The notes beneath the pieces were generated by a model. It did not search any database, was not told the DNA's origin, and saw only the letters and a program-made list of their open reading frames with translations. Shown in pieces: positions 28,186 to 37,310 of a stretch of 64,000 nucleotides of DNA. How positions within the stretch are numbered: the first letter of the stretch is position 1; each line of letters starts with the position of its first letter. This DNA is from Granulicella sibirica (GTDB lineage: Bacteria; Acidobacteriota; Terriglobia; Terriglobales; Acidobacteriaceae): NCBI RefSeq assembly GCF_004115155.1, contig NZ_RDSM01000001.1:620001-684000 (forward strand), read 5' to 3'. Both the position numbers and the translations under genes were made by a program.

Positions 28186-28893
28186 CTACTCCGCTTGACG
28201 GCTCTCCATGCGGGCCACGAGAGTCTGCGCCATGGCGAGAAGCTCGCTCCAGCGGGAACAAGGAACGGCCTCCTGCTCATCCTGAATAGCGGAAAGCAGG
28301 TAGCCCGGAAGGTGCCAGTAGTCGGCGAGCATCACACCGAGCGCCCGATGTTCCCGGGATGAATCTCCCGAGCGATTCCAGCCAAGCAAGTGAGGGAATC
28401 TTCCGAGTTCATAGAGCAGGCCCACAACGTATGCTTCTTCCGGGGAAAAACCCTCGACGCACTGGGCGAGTTCCTTAGCGCATTGAGCAACCCGCCTACA
28501 GTGCTGCCACGCCATAAGAACTTCGCTGTCCTGAGGAATGCTCGAAGCGCATATGGCCTCGTACCAGCGTTCTGAGTTGAGGCTAACAATGCAGTCTTCA
28601 ATCCGGGTCGGCCTGCCCTCCTCTTCTGGATACTCCTCACCAATCAGCCGTAGGACCTGAAGCGTCGCGCCCGCGTCCGATAGAATTACCTCGGAAACGG
28701 CGCTGAGGTCGACTAGCGACTCCTGCAGGAGAAGCTCTAGTTGAAGCTTGGTTCCGACCATCGCAGGCACATCGGGAAGAGGATCGGCAAAGGCGACTAT
28801 CGGGGAGCCAATAAAGAGACCGGGAGAGTGGATCGTGGGATCCCCTGTTAAGAACTGATCATCTTGCATCTGAGAGACCTTTGCCTCTTTCAT
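28186..28893 (-). CDS. HDOD-domain protein in the flagellar operon
   Basis: About 235 aa. The HDOD-like core runs from DLSAVSEVILSDAGATLQVLRLIG through AYVVGLLYELGRFPHLLGWN to REHRALGVMLADYWHLPGYLLSAI. The metal-binding HD pair of true HD phosphohydrolases is not present, as usual in HDOD proteins. ATG 28893 has AAGGGG upstream; the frame is open to ATG 28914. Last gene of the fliN...fliM operon. Role unknown; HDOD proteins often act in signalling or flagellar control. Confidence 0.75.
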   Translation of the reverse strand: MKEAKVSQMQDDQFLTGDPTIHSPGLFIGSPIVAFADPLPDVPAMVGTKLQLELLLQESLVDLSAVSEVILSDAGATLQVLRLIGEEYPEEEGRPTRIEDCIVSLNSERWYEAICASSIPQDSEVLMAWQHCRRVAQCAKELAQCVEGFSPEEAYVVGLLYELGRFPHLLGWNRSGDSSREHRALGVMLADYWHLPGYLLSAIQDEQEAVPCSRWSELLAMAQTLVARMESRQAE

Positions 28894-28977
28894 GGGTAGC
28901 CCCTTCATCGGCATTTTGAAGAGGGCATTTCATCGTGCAAGTTAAGAACGGGCCCGGAGTCGCCATACAGCGTGAGA

Positions 28978-29778
28978 TCAAGAGACCACGGACTGGACGA
29001 CCTGCGTGATCCGCAGACCGTAGTTGCCGTCGATGATAACCGCCTCGCCTCGCGCCACAACCCGTCCATCCAGCACGAGTTCCACAGGCTCATCCACCTG
29101 CCGGTCAAGCTCGACGACCGAGCCGCTCGTAAGATCAAGCACCTCTCTCAAGGAGAGTCGCCGTTGTCCAAAGCGGAGTGTTACATTCAGCGCGACATCC
29201 ATCACCAAGTCGAGATTGCCACCGGCAGACTCCGCAGCCGGATAGGAGAACGCTTTCGCCGATGCCGCTTTCAGTGACTGAATGACCTTCTCATCGAAGA
29301 TTAGCATCATGGATGCTTTGCGACTTGGATCCTCGGAATGAACTGACAGTCCGGTCGAGTTCTCGACCGGCAGCTCAGGCATGCCGGCAGCTTCCACCCG
29401 CACGGATGCAACACCATATTCCAGAAGTGACTCCTGGAGGTCGCCGGTGCATCGATTTACCGCGCTCGATAGCGCCTTATAGTGTTCCTCTCCAAACCCG
29501 TCGGCGTACTCCGGCGCGTCGCGCAGGCTGAGCGACATCGCATCGGAGTGCCGGATGACGAGGAAAACATCCCCCTCCAGCGAACCGCTCAGGGTGAAGC
29601 GGAAGTATACGGTCGACTGGGCATCATCCGGCAATTGCGCGGGAGGCTCAGATACTGACACCTGCCAACCTGTCCTGCACGCCTCTGCGAGAGGCCGCGT
29701 CAGAGACCGGCCGAATGCGACTTCCAGGGCTTTCCATGCCTTCCCTCGTTCAGGAGCTTGCATTGCGCTCATCCTCAT
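28978..29778 (-). CDS. FliN/FliY-type switch protein with large N-terminal domain
   Basis: 266 aa. The C-terminal about 80 residues (LVMDVALNVTLRFGQRRLSLREVLDLTSGSVVELDR... GEAVIIDGNYGLRIT) are a SpoA/FliN domain. The N-terminal about 180 residues resemble a degenerate CheC/FliM-middle-like domain, as in FliY of Firmicutes or FliM-FliN hybrids, without clear phosphatase motifs (DxxxE...N). It overlaps the end of fliM by 29 bp; internal ATGs at 29772 and 29763 are alternative starts. It would form part of the C ring with FliM and the short FliN at 36.9 kb. Confidence 0.82.
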   Translation of the reverse strand: MRMSAMQAPERGKAWKALEVAFGRSLTRPLAEACRTGWQVSVSEPPAQLPDDAQSTVYFRFTLSGSLEGDVFLVIRHSDAMSLSLRDAPEYADGFGEEHYKALSSAVNRCTGDLQESLLEYGVASVRVEAAGMPELPVENSTGLSVHSEDPSRKASMMLIFDEKVIQSLKAASAKAFSYPAAESAGGNLDLVMDVALNVTLRFGQRRLSLREVLDLTSGSVVELDRQVDEPVELVLDGRVVARGEAVIIDGNYGLRITQVVQSVVS

Positions 29779-30715
29779 TTATCTCATTTTCGTCGTAGTC
29801 GGACTGAACTGGACTAAGCAATTGCATCGCCTTATTGTTTCCCTGCCGAACAGGAGAGGCTTCAAAGTACGTCCTCCCCTCAAGCATCAGCTTGCCAGGA
29901 GCTGACACCGGTGCCGAGAGCGTCAGAACACTTCCGACCTCAATTCGGGCTAGATCTTTCACCGATACGTGCAGCTCTGGAATGTCCCCAGCGATTGCGA
30001 ACTTGCAGTCGAGCAATCTCTTCTGAAGGCTGGGAAGAGGAAGATTTCCCATCCCGCTCTTCCCATTCGCAGGGTCGGTCCGAACATTGCGCACGAGGTG
30101 ACTCGCCAGGGAAGCCTGGAATGCAAGGTGAAGAGATCCCGTCATTCCTGCGACCGTCACGGCGAACTGAATGCGAAGCACTTTTTCCGTTGGCGGAAAA
30201 ACCCTGTGCGCAAGGTTTGGCTTGATACATTTTCCGGGTGTGAGTGTCGCCCCAATAGGCTGCCACACACGCTCGATCTGCTGTGCGATCAGCAACCCGG
30301 CGCCCTCCATGATCTCTTCATCCATCTCCGTCAGTTCCCGACTCGCCTCCAACTTCGCTCCGGAGCCCCCCAACAAGAGATCGACCATCGTGAACATGAG
30401 TTCGTTGTCCATCTCGAGCAGAACCGTGTTAGAGGAGGGGCGAGCCGCGCAGGGGAGGACATAACCCGCTGTCTGACACTTCGCTTTGAAGTCATCCATC
30501 GCCAGTTGCTCTAACGTTACAAGGCGAACCTCAAGCCCGGTGCCAAGATAGACATCCAGCGAGTTCATCAGATTTCGAGCCAGGACCTCGTGAAGCGTCG
30601 TCAGTGTTCTAGCACTCTCATTCGAAAGACGTCCCGCCGAACGAAAATTGCATGGCAGAATAGTCGCCGCGGCGGCGGAAGAACGTCCGATAATCTTGCT
30701 GTCGACAGTCTTCAT
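29750..30715 (-). CDS. fliM: Flagellar motor switch protein FliM lacking the CheY-binding peptide
   Basis: 321 aa. The FliM middle domain (RLSNESARTLTTLHEVLARN; MDNELMFTMVDLLLGGSG, the GGxG loop; VARNV-like VRNVRTD) and C-terminal SpoA domain (about 235-300) are recognisable. The N-terminus is only about 22 residues before the conserved start of the middle domain. It contains no LSQxEIDALL-type motif, the segment that binds CheY-P in known FliM proteins. ATGA overlap with fliA. Confidence 0.88.
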   Translation of the reverse strand: MKTVDSKIIGRSSAAAATILPCNFRSAGRLSNESARTLTTLHEVLARNLMNSLDVYLGTGLEVRLVTLEQLAMDDFKAKCQTAGYVLPCAARPSSNTVLLEMDNELMFTMVDLLLGGSGAKLEASRELTEMDEEIMEGAGLLIAQQIERVWQPIGATLTPGKCIKPNLAHRVFPPTEKVLRIQFAVTVAGMTGSLHLAFQASLASHLVRNVRTDPANGKSGMGNLPLPSLQKRLLDCKFAIAGDIPELHVSVKDLARIEVGSVLTLSAPVSAPGKLMLEGRTYFEASPVRQGNNKAMQLLSPVQSDYDENEINEDERNASS

Positions 30716-31503
30716 TTCTGCCCCTTCGATTGAGCCCCGACCGCCTTGCCGGGCTCATGGTGTCCCAGAGCTACTTTCAATTTCGCCAGCGTGGCGAAGT
30801 GAATCTGGGAGACACGCGAGACAGCCAGGCCCACGATCTCCGCGACTTCTTTCATCGTCAGTTCCTCGCGGTAGTAGAGCGAGAGAATCAATTGCTCGCG
30901 CTCCGAGAGATCCGAGATAGCTTGAACCAGATGAGCTTTCGCCTCTGTCTTGCAATACATCTCAAACGGATTATCCCAACTGCTTGGAGCTGATTCGATC
31001 AGGTCTCGCGCGGCCTCACCCTCAAAAGAGGAGGCCGACTCCTGGCCAACGACGTGCAACCCGTTCAATTCCGTCTGAACGTCGTTCAGATCGCGCAGGC
31101 TGATCTTCATCTCTGCGGCAATCTCTTCCTTCGTGGGATACCTCCCAAGCGCACCCTCAAGCTTCTGAGTAGCGTCCGCGATCTCTCGCGCCTTCCGCCG
31201 AATCCCTCTCGAGCCCCAGTCCAGCGCACGGAGGCTGTCAAGGATTGCCCCTTTGATACGAAACTTCGCGAATGTCTTGAACTGTGCGTTCTTTGTGCTG
31301 TCAAACGATCGATACGCCTCTAACAGACCGATAACGCCCGCATGAACGAGATCGCTCAGCTCCACCTGTTGTGGAAGCCGCTCGAGGATACGCGAAGCGA
31401 TATAGTGAACCTGCGGTAACTCTTGCATGATGAGCTCGTTACGCTCATCGAAATCTGTGTCACTCACCGCGATCATTTTGTAGATCGTATGTGCTGTTGC
31501 CAT
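30712..31503 (-). CDS. fliA: Flagellar sigma factor FliA (sigma-28)
   Basis: 263-aa sigma-70-family group 3 factor. Region 2 is DLVHAGVIGLLEAYRSFDST and FKTFAKFRIKGAILDSLRALDWGSR. Region 3 is RYPTKEEIAAEMKISLRDLN. Region 4 is LSEREQLILSLYYREELTMKEVAEIVGLAVSRVSQIH. It directs late flagellar genes and is inhibited by FlgM (23.0 kb). It sits between flhA and fliM in the export/switch operon; start at ATG 31503, with ATG at codon 10 as an alternative. Confidence 0.94.
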   Translation of the reverse strand: MATAHTIYKMIAVSDTDFDERNELIMQELPQVHYIASRILERLPQQVELSDLVHAGVIGLLEAYRSFDSTKNAQFKTFAKFRIKGAILDSLRALDWGSRGIRRKAREIADATQKLEGALGRYPTKEEIAAEMKISLRDLNDVQTELNGLHVVGQESASSFEGEAARDLIESAPSSWDNPFEMYCKTEAKAHLVQAISDLSEREQLILSLYYREELTMKEVAEIVGLAVSRVSQIHFATLAKLKVALGHHEPGKAVGAQSKGQK

Positions 31504-31538
31504 CCGGACCTCCTACTATTTATCGAGTACTCGTGAAC

Positions 31539-33647
31539 TTAGCGGACCACTCCTACCGACTGCACCATCGTCATCGGGGGGATCTCTGTTGGGGAGATCA
31601 CTACGACCTTTGGAAGAAAAGGTTCCAGTAATCGCCGCAGGTAGAACCGGCCCGGAGAAGAACACAGAAGTACTGGTGGTGCCTCACCAATCTGATCTCC
31701 AAACGAAGTACGTAAACTATCTAGCACGCGACGTGCCACAGATATCTGCAGGGCACTGGACGAGAGCTGTCCGCTCTGCATATTTGCGGCACGCGAGCAT
31801 TCTTCCTCGATCGATGTGTCGAGTGTGACCACTCGCAGCTCACCCTTGGCATCCAGAAGAGGCCGGATCAGGGCGCGTCCAAGCGTCTGTCGCGCTGCTT
31901 CTACGAGCGCCACCGGGTTCTTATTCGTCGCGGCGGTGTCTACCAAGGACTCGAGGATCGTTCCGAGATCACGGATCGACACCTGCTCGCGCAGGAGCTG
32001 CTGTAGAACCTTCTGAACCTCTCCCAGGCTCATCAACTTAGGAATCAGCTCTTCCACCAGCTTCGGGTGAGAATCATTAAGGCGATCGATCAATCGCTTT
32101 GTCTCATGGCGGGACAAAAGCTCATAAGCGTTCCTCTTGATGAGCTCCGACAGGTGCGCCGCGAGAACCGATGTGGAATCCACCACAGCGTAACCGGATG
32201 CAATCGCTTGCGCCTGGAGTTCCCTGCTGATCCACTTGGCTGGTACGTCGAATGCCGGCTCTCTGGTCTCTTCTCCGGGGAGGTTCGGCGCGCCTGGTTC
32301 GGAGCTGATCGCGAGCAGCGAACCCCGCCTCAACTCCCACCTTGCAATTTCAACGCCCCGCAGATGAACCACATACTCTCCTTCGCGCAGTGAGAGGTTA
32401 TCTGTGATGTGAATCGAAGGCACAAGGAACCCAAGCTGTTGCGCCAAACTCTTTCGCAGAGCTTTGACGCGGGCAAGCAGCTGTCCGCCCTGCTTTGCAT
32501 CGACCAGCGGAACCAGCCCGACGCCCACTTCAAGCATTAGCTCGTCAAGCTTGAGGACCGAGTCCATGGCTTCCGTCGCTAAGGCGGCTCCAGGGGCGCC
32601 CTTTGCGGCAACAGCCGGTGCAACTTCCGCCAGGTCGGCATCTTCCGCTGGCTTTTCTGTCTTGATCTTCCACGCAGCGTACATCAAGGCAGCCGCCACG
32701 CTGAAGAATGCTACCTTCGGAAGCCCGGGAATCATGCCAAGGGCCGCCAGCACACCGCCGCCGATCCAGAGGAGGCGCGGGCTGTTCAGGATCTGTTTTC
32801 TGACGTTGACGCCCAGTGACTCCTTCGATGCCGCTCGCGTGACGACGATACCGCCCGCCACCGACACAAGAAGGGAAGGCAGAATCGAAACGAGTCCGTC
32901 ACCAACCGTGAGGATCGTGTAGGTCTTTAGCGCCTCTTGGAAAGGAATGCCCTGCTGAAAAACTCCGATGAGAAAGCCGGCGATGATGTTGATCGCCATA
33001 ATGAGAATGGTTGCCAGCGAATCACGTTGCGAGAAGCGCGCAGCGCCATCCATGGCTCCGCAGAATTCAGCTTCACGAGCCACATTCTCGCGCCTTTTGC
33101 GCGCCTGCTGCTCTGTGATCAACCCCGCATTCAGATCCGCATCGATGGCCATCTGCTTACCTGGCATAGCGTCGAGCGTGAACCTGGCCGTTACTTCGGC
33201 CGTACGGACGGCACCATGACTGACAACGAGATACTGGATCGCGATCAAAGCCAGGAAGATGACGAATCCAACAATATAGTTGCCGCCAACGACAAACTGC
33301 CCGAACGCCTCGATGACATGTCCCGCAGCCGAAGCACCTTCATTTCCATGCAGGAGAATACGACGGGTACTTGCGAGGTCCAACGAAAGCCTCAGGAGCG
33401 TGAGGAGTAGAAGCAGGCTAGGAAATACCGAGAACTCTACCGGCTTCAAGATCTGAACAGCAGTCAGCAGGACCAACACTGACGCCGTGATGCTCACCGT
33501 CAGCATCAGATCGAGGAGAAAACTGGGCATCGGGACGAGCATGACAAAAACCATGGCAACCGCAGCCACGGGTACGACCCACTCGCCGGACGCACCGAGC
33601 ATCTTAAGGAATCCGTTGCTCTTCGTTACTGTCTTTGGCGCCGCCAT
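31539..33647 (-). CDS. flhA: Flagellar export gate protein FlhA
   Basis: 702-aa export gate. Eight N-terminal membrane segments contain the FHIPEP signature region FPSLLLLLTLLRLSLDLAST and the conserved cytoplasmic loop (TLDAMPGKQMAIDADLNAGL, RRENVAREAEFCGAMDGAARF). The C-terminal cytoplasmic domain starts about residue 345. Normal length. TAATG overlap with the flhB stop. Confidence 0.96.
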   Translation of the reverse strand: MAAPKTVTKSNGFLKMLGASGEWVVPVAAVAMVFVMLVPMPSFLLDLMLTVSITASVLVLLTAVQILKPVEFSVFPSLLLLLTLLRLSLDLASTRRILLHGNEGASAAGHVIEAFGQFVVGGNYIVGFVIFLALIAIQYLVVSHGAVRTAEVTARFTLDAMPGKQMAIDADLNAGLITEQQARKRRENVAREAEFCGAMDGAARFSQRDSLATILIMAINIIAGFLIGVFQQGIPFQEALKTYTILTVGDGLVSILPSLLVSVAGGIVVTRAASKESLGVNVRKQILNSPRLLWIGGGVLAALGMIPGLPKVAFFSVAAALMYAAWKIKTEKPAEDADLAEVAPAVAAKGAPGAALATEAMDSVLKLDELMLEVGVGLVPLVDAKQGGQLLARVKALRKSLAQQLGFLVPSIHITDNLSLREGEYVVHLRGVEIARWELRRGSLLAISSEPGAPNLPGEETREPAFDVPAKWISRELQAQAIASGYAVVDSTSVLAAHLSELIKRNAYELLSRHETKRLIDRLNDSHPKLVEELIPKLMSLGEVQKVLQQLLREQVSIRDLGTILESLVDTAATNKNPVALVEAARQTLGRALIRPLLDAKGELRVVTLDTSIEEECSRAANMQSGQLSSSALQISVARRVLDSLRTSFGDQIGEAPPVLLCSSPGRFYLRRLLEPFLPKVVVISPTEIPPMTMVQSVGVVR

Positions 33648-34747
33648 TACTGGACCAACTCTCCGGAGGCGTTGCGATTACGGCGCATAGCCTCCTGCTT
33701 TCTCACTTCAGCCTGAGCACGGAAGACGATCACCAGGATGTCCGCGACTGCCTGGTAGAGCGTGGACGGGATGGCCTCTCCCACTTCCACGGTCTTGTAG
33801 AGTGCCTGTGCCAGGGGCTTGTTTTCGAGGATCGGGATTGCATGTTCCGCACCCAATGCCTTGATCTGTTGGGCCAAAAGATTCTGCCCCTTGGATACAA
33901 CAAGTGGTGCTGCCATATCCGGGGTATACCGGAGAGCAACCGCGTAGTGGGTCGGGTTTGTAACGATGACGGTTGCAGTTGCTGCTGCGGCGAGCGCCTG
34001 CTTCTTCCGCATACGGCGCTGAAGCCGACGGATCCTGCCTTTGATCAAGGGGTTGCCATCGTTCTGCTTCGACTCCTCACGCACCTCTTCCTTCGTCATC
34101 TTGAGGTCGCTTTCCATCTTCATCCAGGTCATCAGGTAATCGACACCCGACCACGCAACGAGCACGAGGCTTGCCTTCCAACCTACTTCGAAGATCATGC
34201 TTCCGAGCGTGCTCGTAAGTTCGCGAAGTCCGAAGGACGAGGCCCTAACTAGAAGTCCCCAATGTGACCGGATGCAACTCTCTCCGATCCATGCGATCGC
34301 CGAGAACGGCAGCAGAGACTTCAAGATCCCGCTGAGACCTGTCAACGAGAAGATCTGGCCCACCTTGCTCGCGGGATTGAAGCGCTCGAACTTAAGCTGC
34401 ATCGCTTCGGGAGAAAAGCTGATTCCGCCTTGCGCCGCGCCTGCGGCTACGGATAATAAGAGCGAAGCGGAAAGCACAGGCAGAACCCACCGAAACACTT
34501 CGACGGCACTCCAGAAGAAGATAGGGCCGTTGCTGTCGAGGCTGCCTGTTGCAGCAGTATTCAACATGTTCCGATAGAACGTCGTCCAATGTGTCGCTGC
34601 GTCATGCGACATCAGGCATAGCGAACCAATCGCCCCAGCAATGGCCAACACGCTCGGGAGCTCACGGGAGCGTGCGACCTGGCCCTGCTCCCGCGCTTTT
34701 TCGCGCCGTTTGGGTGTAGCCTGTTCTGTTTTATTCGAATCCGCCAT
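33647..34747 (-). CDS. flhB: Flagellar export switch protein FlhB
   Basis: 366 aa with four membrane helices and a C-terminal cytoplasmic domain carrying the self-cleavage motif NPTH (VTNPTHYAVALRY). FlhB switches substrate specificity from rod/hook to filament, together with FliK. N-terminal KTEQATPKRREKAREQGQVARS is highly conserved. Located between fliR and flhA. Confidence 0.96.
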   Translation of the reverse strand: MADSNKTEQATPKRREKAREQGQVARSRELPSVLAIAGAIGSLCLMSHDAATHWTTFYRNMLNTAATGSLDSNGPIFFWSAVEVFRWVLPVLSASLLLSVAAGAAQGGISFSPEAMQLKFERFNPASKVGQIFSLTGLSGILKSLLPFSAIAWIGESCIRSHWGLLVRASSFGLRELTSTLGSMIFEVGWKASLVLVAWSGVDYLMTWMKMESDLKMTKEEVREESKQNDGNPLIKGRIRRLQRRMRKKQALAAAATATVIVTNPTHYAVALRYTPDMAAPLVVSKGQNLLAQQIKALGAEHAIPILENKPLAQALYKTVEVGEAIPSTLYQAVADILVIVFRAQAEVRKQEAMRRNRNASGELVQ

Positions 34748-34753
34748 TGTTCC

Positions 34754-35521
34754 TTATCGAGCCAGGTGCATCAGCCGATCGGCATAGCCCATCGAGTTGA
34801 GAAAAAGCGACCGGAACATATCCGGCCAGTACTTGAGTGAGGTGAACAGGATCGTCAGACCGAGCAAGCTCTTCACCGCCGGGCCAAGAACCATCAGCGG
34901 GAGTTGTGGCGACGCCTTGCCAAGAAGACCAAGCACTATATCGGTCAACAAGGTCGCAGAAAGGACCGGTGCCGCTATCTGCACTCCTATCGAAAGAATC
35001 ATCGCTCCCGCCCCAATCAGACTGAGAGTGAAAGGACGGGTAAGTTGTGCGGCACCGGGCGGTAGATATCCGAAACTATTTCCAATTGCGCGCAGTAACC
35101 AGAGATGAACATCGAGACGCAGGAAGATGAGCATGGCAATCGACTGATGAAACATCGCGACCACTGTGGTATCGACCTGCGTGTTCGGATCCAGGATGTT
35201 CACCAGCGAATACCCCATCTGAATGCTTAATACCTGTCCCGCCATCTGGACCGCTTCGAACACGATCGACGTCGCAATCCCAATCGCAACGCCAACTAGC
35301 AACTCCCGGAACACAAGTAACGGCCACTCGCTCAGCGGCTGCGGCGGCAGTGTCTTCGAGATCATCGGATACATGAGGAAGGTCAACGCGAGCGTGAGGG
35401 CAGCCTTGATCCGAGCCGGGATCACAACGCTTCCGAGAAACGGCGCGAAGAGCATCAGTCCGGAGATACGGACTCCGATCGCGAGCAGTGCCTCGATTAC
35501 ATCTCCAAAGGGTATCTGCAT
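34754..35521 (-). CDS. fliR: Flagellar export protein FliR
   Basis: 255-aa polytopic membrane protein of the export gate (FliPQR). Conserved segments: LLVGVAIGIATSIVFEAVQMAGQ and GYSLVNILDPNTQVDTTVV. Starts at the fliQ stop and lies 6 bp before flhB. Confidence 0.94.
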   Translation of the reverse strand: MQIPFGDVIEALLAIGVRISGLMLFAPFLGSVVIPARIKAALTLALTFLMYPMISKTLPPQPLSEWPLLVFRELLVGVAIGIATSIVFEAVQMAGQVLSIQMGYSLVNILDPNTQVDTTVVAMFHQSIAMLIFLRLDVHLWLLRAIGNSFGYLPPGAAQLTRPFTLSLIGAGAMILSIGVQIAAPVLSATLLTDIVLGLLGKASPQLPLMVLGPAVKSLLGLTILFTSLKYWPDMFRSLFLNSMGYADRLMHLAR

Positions 35522-35790
35522 TACTCCAACACCCTATGGAAGTCGCTCAGAAGCTGAACCGTGTACGTGCTCAGGTGACGCCACATCCAGGGCATCAAGA
35601 TGAAGAGTGCGGTCCCTGTCGCAAGCAGTCTGGGAACAGTTGAAAGGGTTTGATCCTGAAGAGACGTCAGGACTTGCGCAATATTGACGACAAGGCTAAC
35701 AGCGATAGCGATCAGGAGGATTGGAGCCGTGAGGATGATTACCTCCATCAGCATCGACCGCCCTAGCGCGACTACGGCATCTGTACCCAT
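35521..35790 (-). CDS. fliQ: Flagellar export protein FliQ
   Basis: 89 aa, two membrane helices (MEVIILTAPILLIAIAVSLV; LPRLLATGTALFILMPWMW type) and the VNIAQVLTSLQDQTLSTVPR loop that defines FliQ. ATG 35790 makes a TAATG overlap with the fliP stop and gives the normal length; the open frame upstream lies inside fliP. Confidence 0.94.
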   Translation of the reverse strand: MGTDAVVALGRSMLMEVIILTAPILLIAIAVSLVVNIAQVLTSLQDQTLSTVPRLLATGTALFILMPWMWRHLSTYTVQLLSDFHRVLE

Positions 35791-36599
35791 TAGTTGAAAC
35801 TCCTCATCAAAGCGCCGATAAGTAGATGCCACCCATCCACCATCAGGAACAGAAGCAGCTTCAGCGGCGTGGAGATAACAACCGGCGGGAGCTGCATCAT
35901 ACCCACCGATGTAGTAATGGATGCGACGACCATGTCCACGATAAGAAAGGGAAGAAAGAGAACAGTGCCGATCTGAAAACCAGCCTTCAACTCGGACAAG
36001 ATATAGGAAGGCAGCATTACGCGAAAGGAGAGATCCTTGATGTTATTCGGTCGTGGTTCCTTCGCGAGATCGAGAAAGAGCGCAACGTCCTTGTCGCGAA
36101 CATAATGCGCCATGAACTGCCTGAGTGGAACGCCCGCACGGTTCAAGGCCTCAAGCGGCGTGATCTGACCAGCCTCGAGCGGCACGACAGCGGTATCGTA
36201 AACAACCGCACCGACGGGCTGCATCAGGAAGAACGTCAGAATCATCGACAGACCGATCAGCGTCTGGTTCGAAGGCGTGGTCTGCAGCCCAAGCGCCTGG
36301 CGCAAAAAGTGAAAGACAATCAGCAACCTTGCGAAGGGAGTGACGCAAAGCAGGAGCGAAGGAATCAGCGAGAGGAAGGTCAGGAGAACGACAACCGTCC
36401 AGGGTGCCGAAGCGCCGCCCAGGCCTTGTATCTGAAGTCCGTTCGCATTCGCCGAGGCTCCCGGAGCGACCAGGATCGCACTAAGCATCGGACTTATAAG
36501 GTGAACTTGCGATCCCCCGGAAAGAGATGCAGCGCTGGCTGTCGCCGGGAACAAGAACCCGGTAAAAAGGAGAGAGGCTGTAAGGAGACGAAGCTTCAT
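35790..36599 (-). CDS. fliP: Flagellar export protein FliP
   Basis: 269 aa with a cleavable signal (LRLLTASLLFTGFLFPATASA), typical of FliP. Conserved FARLLIVFHFLRQALGLQTT, LTFFLMQPVGAVVYDTAVVP and PSYILSELKAGFQIGTVLFLPFL follow. Component of the FliPQR core. ATGA overlap with fliO. Confidence 0.96.
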   Translation of the reverse strand: MKLRLLTASLLFTGFLFPATASAASLSGGSQVHLISPMLSAILVAPGASANANGLQIQGLGGASAPWTVVVLLTFLSLIPSLLLCVTPFARLLIVFHFLRQALGLQTTPSNQTLIGLSMILTFFLMQPVGAVVYDTAVVPLEAGQITPLEALNRAGVPLRQFMAHYVRDKDVALFLDLAKEPRPNNIKDLSFRVMLPSYILSELKAGFQIGTVLFLPFLIVDMVVASITTSVGMMQLPPVVISTPLKLLLFLMVDGWHLLIGALMRSFN

Positions 36600-36919
36600 G
36601 CCTGCTCCGTCGTCGATAATACCTGCTGATCGAGGGTGTCCCTGAAGCTCGGCTGCTTATCAAGCGCGGAAAGAAGAGCCACACTTCCGGCAGATCCACC
36701 AACGAGATAGTCTTTCCCGTCGACCTGAATGATCCAGATGGAGCGCTTCTCGCCGAGCGAGATCGTCTCTGAGATACGCAGCCGACGCATCGTGCTCTGC
36801 TGAACGCGCTTCTGCTCCAACCATTTCCAGGCGGATGCGAGGGCTCGCAGCACTCCTAAGGTTTGCTGAGGACGCATCCTTTGAGGAACCGTCTTCTCGA
36901 CGGTGTTCGCGCCTATCAT
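36596..36919 (-). CDS. fliO: FliO-like protein without a membrane segment
   Basis: 107 aa. RRLRISETISLGEKRSIWII then VDGKDYLVGGSAGSVALLSA matches the conserved cytoplasmic half of FliO (R-L-E--SLG--R-L-LV-V-G---L-G). The N-terminal transmembrane helix that anchors FliO beside FliP is missing; the first 45 residues are polar and charged. Position directly before fliP supports the call. ATGA overlap with the fliN stop. Confidence 0.75.
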   Translation of the reverse strand: MIGANTVEKTVPQRMRPQQTLGVLRALASAWKWLEQKRVQQSTMRRLRISETISLGEKRSIWIIQVDGKDYLVGGSAGSVALLSALDKQPSFRDTLDQQVLSTTEQA

Positions 36920-37212
36920 ACGAGATCCGTGATGCGGGCAGCGAGACGCTCTCCTACAACCTCGAACTCAGTCCACGCCATCAGGATGCCGTTCACGTGC
37001 AGGGGAATATCTGTGCTCTGGTGGCAGGTCGTCTGTACGAGGGAACCTTCCGCCAGCTTGAGCAGAGATCCCACGGTGAACCCCTGAACTGTTACTTCAA
37101 GCGCCAGGGTGCAAGGAAGCCATGGAAGGACATCTCCCGGGTTCGCTTCCTTGGGCGCTGAAGAAGTGGCAGGCGACTTCGTTTGCTTCGTAGCTGGTGT
37201 TGTGCTTACCAA
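36916..37212 (-). CDS. fliN: Short FliN-type switch protein
   Basis: 98 aa; residues about 28-98 form a SpoA domain (LALEVTVQGFTVGSLLKLAEGSLV ... LHVNGILMAWTEFEVVGERLAARIT). It starts at TTG 37212 behind GAGGGG with 5-nt spacing; no in-frame ATG is available upstream. First gene of the fliN-O-P-Q-R-flhB-flhA-fliA-fliM operon. It is the second FliN-like protein besides the longer one next to fliM. Confidence 0.82.
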   Translation of the reverse strand: MVSTTPATKQTKSPATSSAPKEANPGDVLPWLPCTLALEVTVQGFTVGSLLKLAEGSLVQTTCHQSTDIPLHVNGILMAWTEFEVVGERLAARITDLV

Positions 37213-37310
37213 GAGTGCCCCTCATGCCGACATCGGCAAGGAAATACCTTCCGAGCCATCCGCGGTCTGCAGCGATCGCAACATGGTCATCGGTCCGGCA
37301 CTGTCATCAA

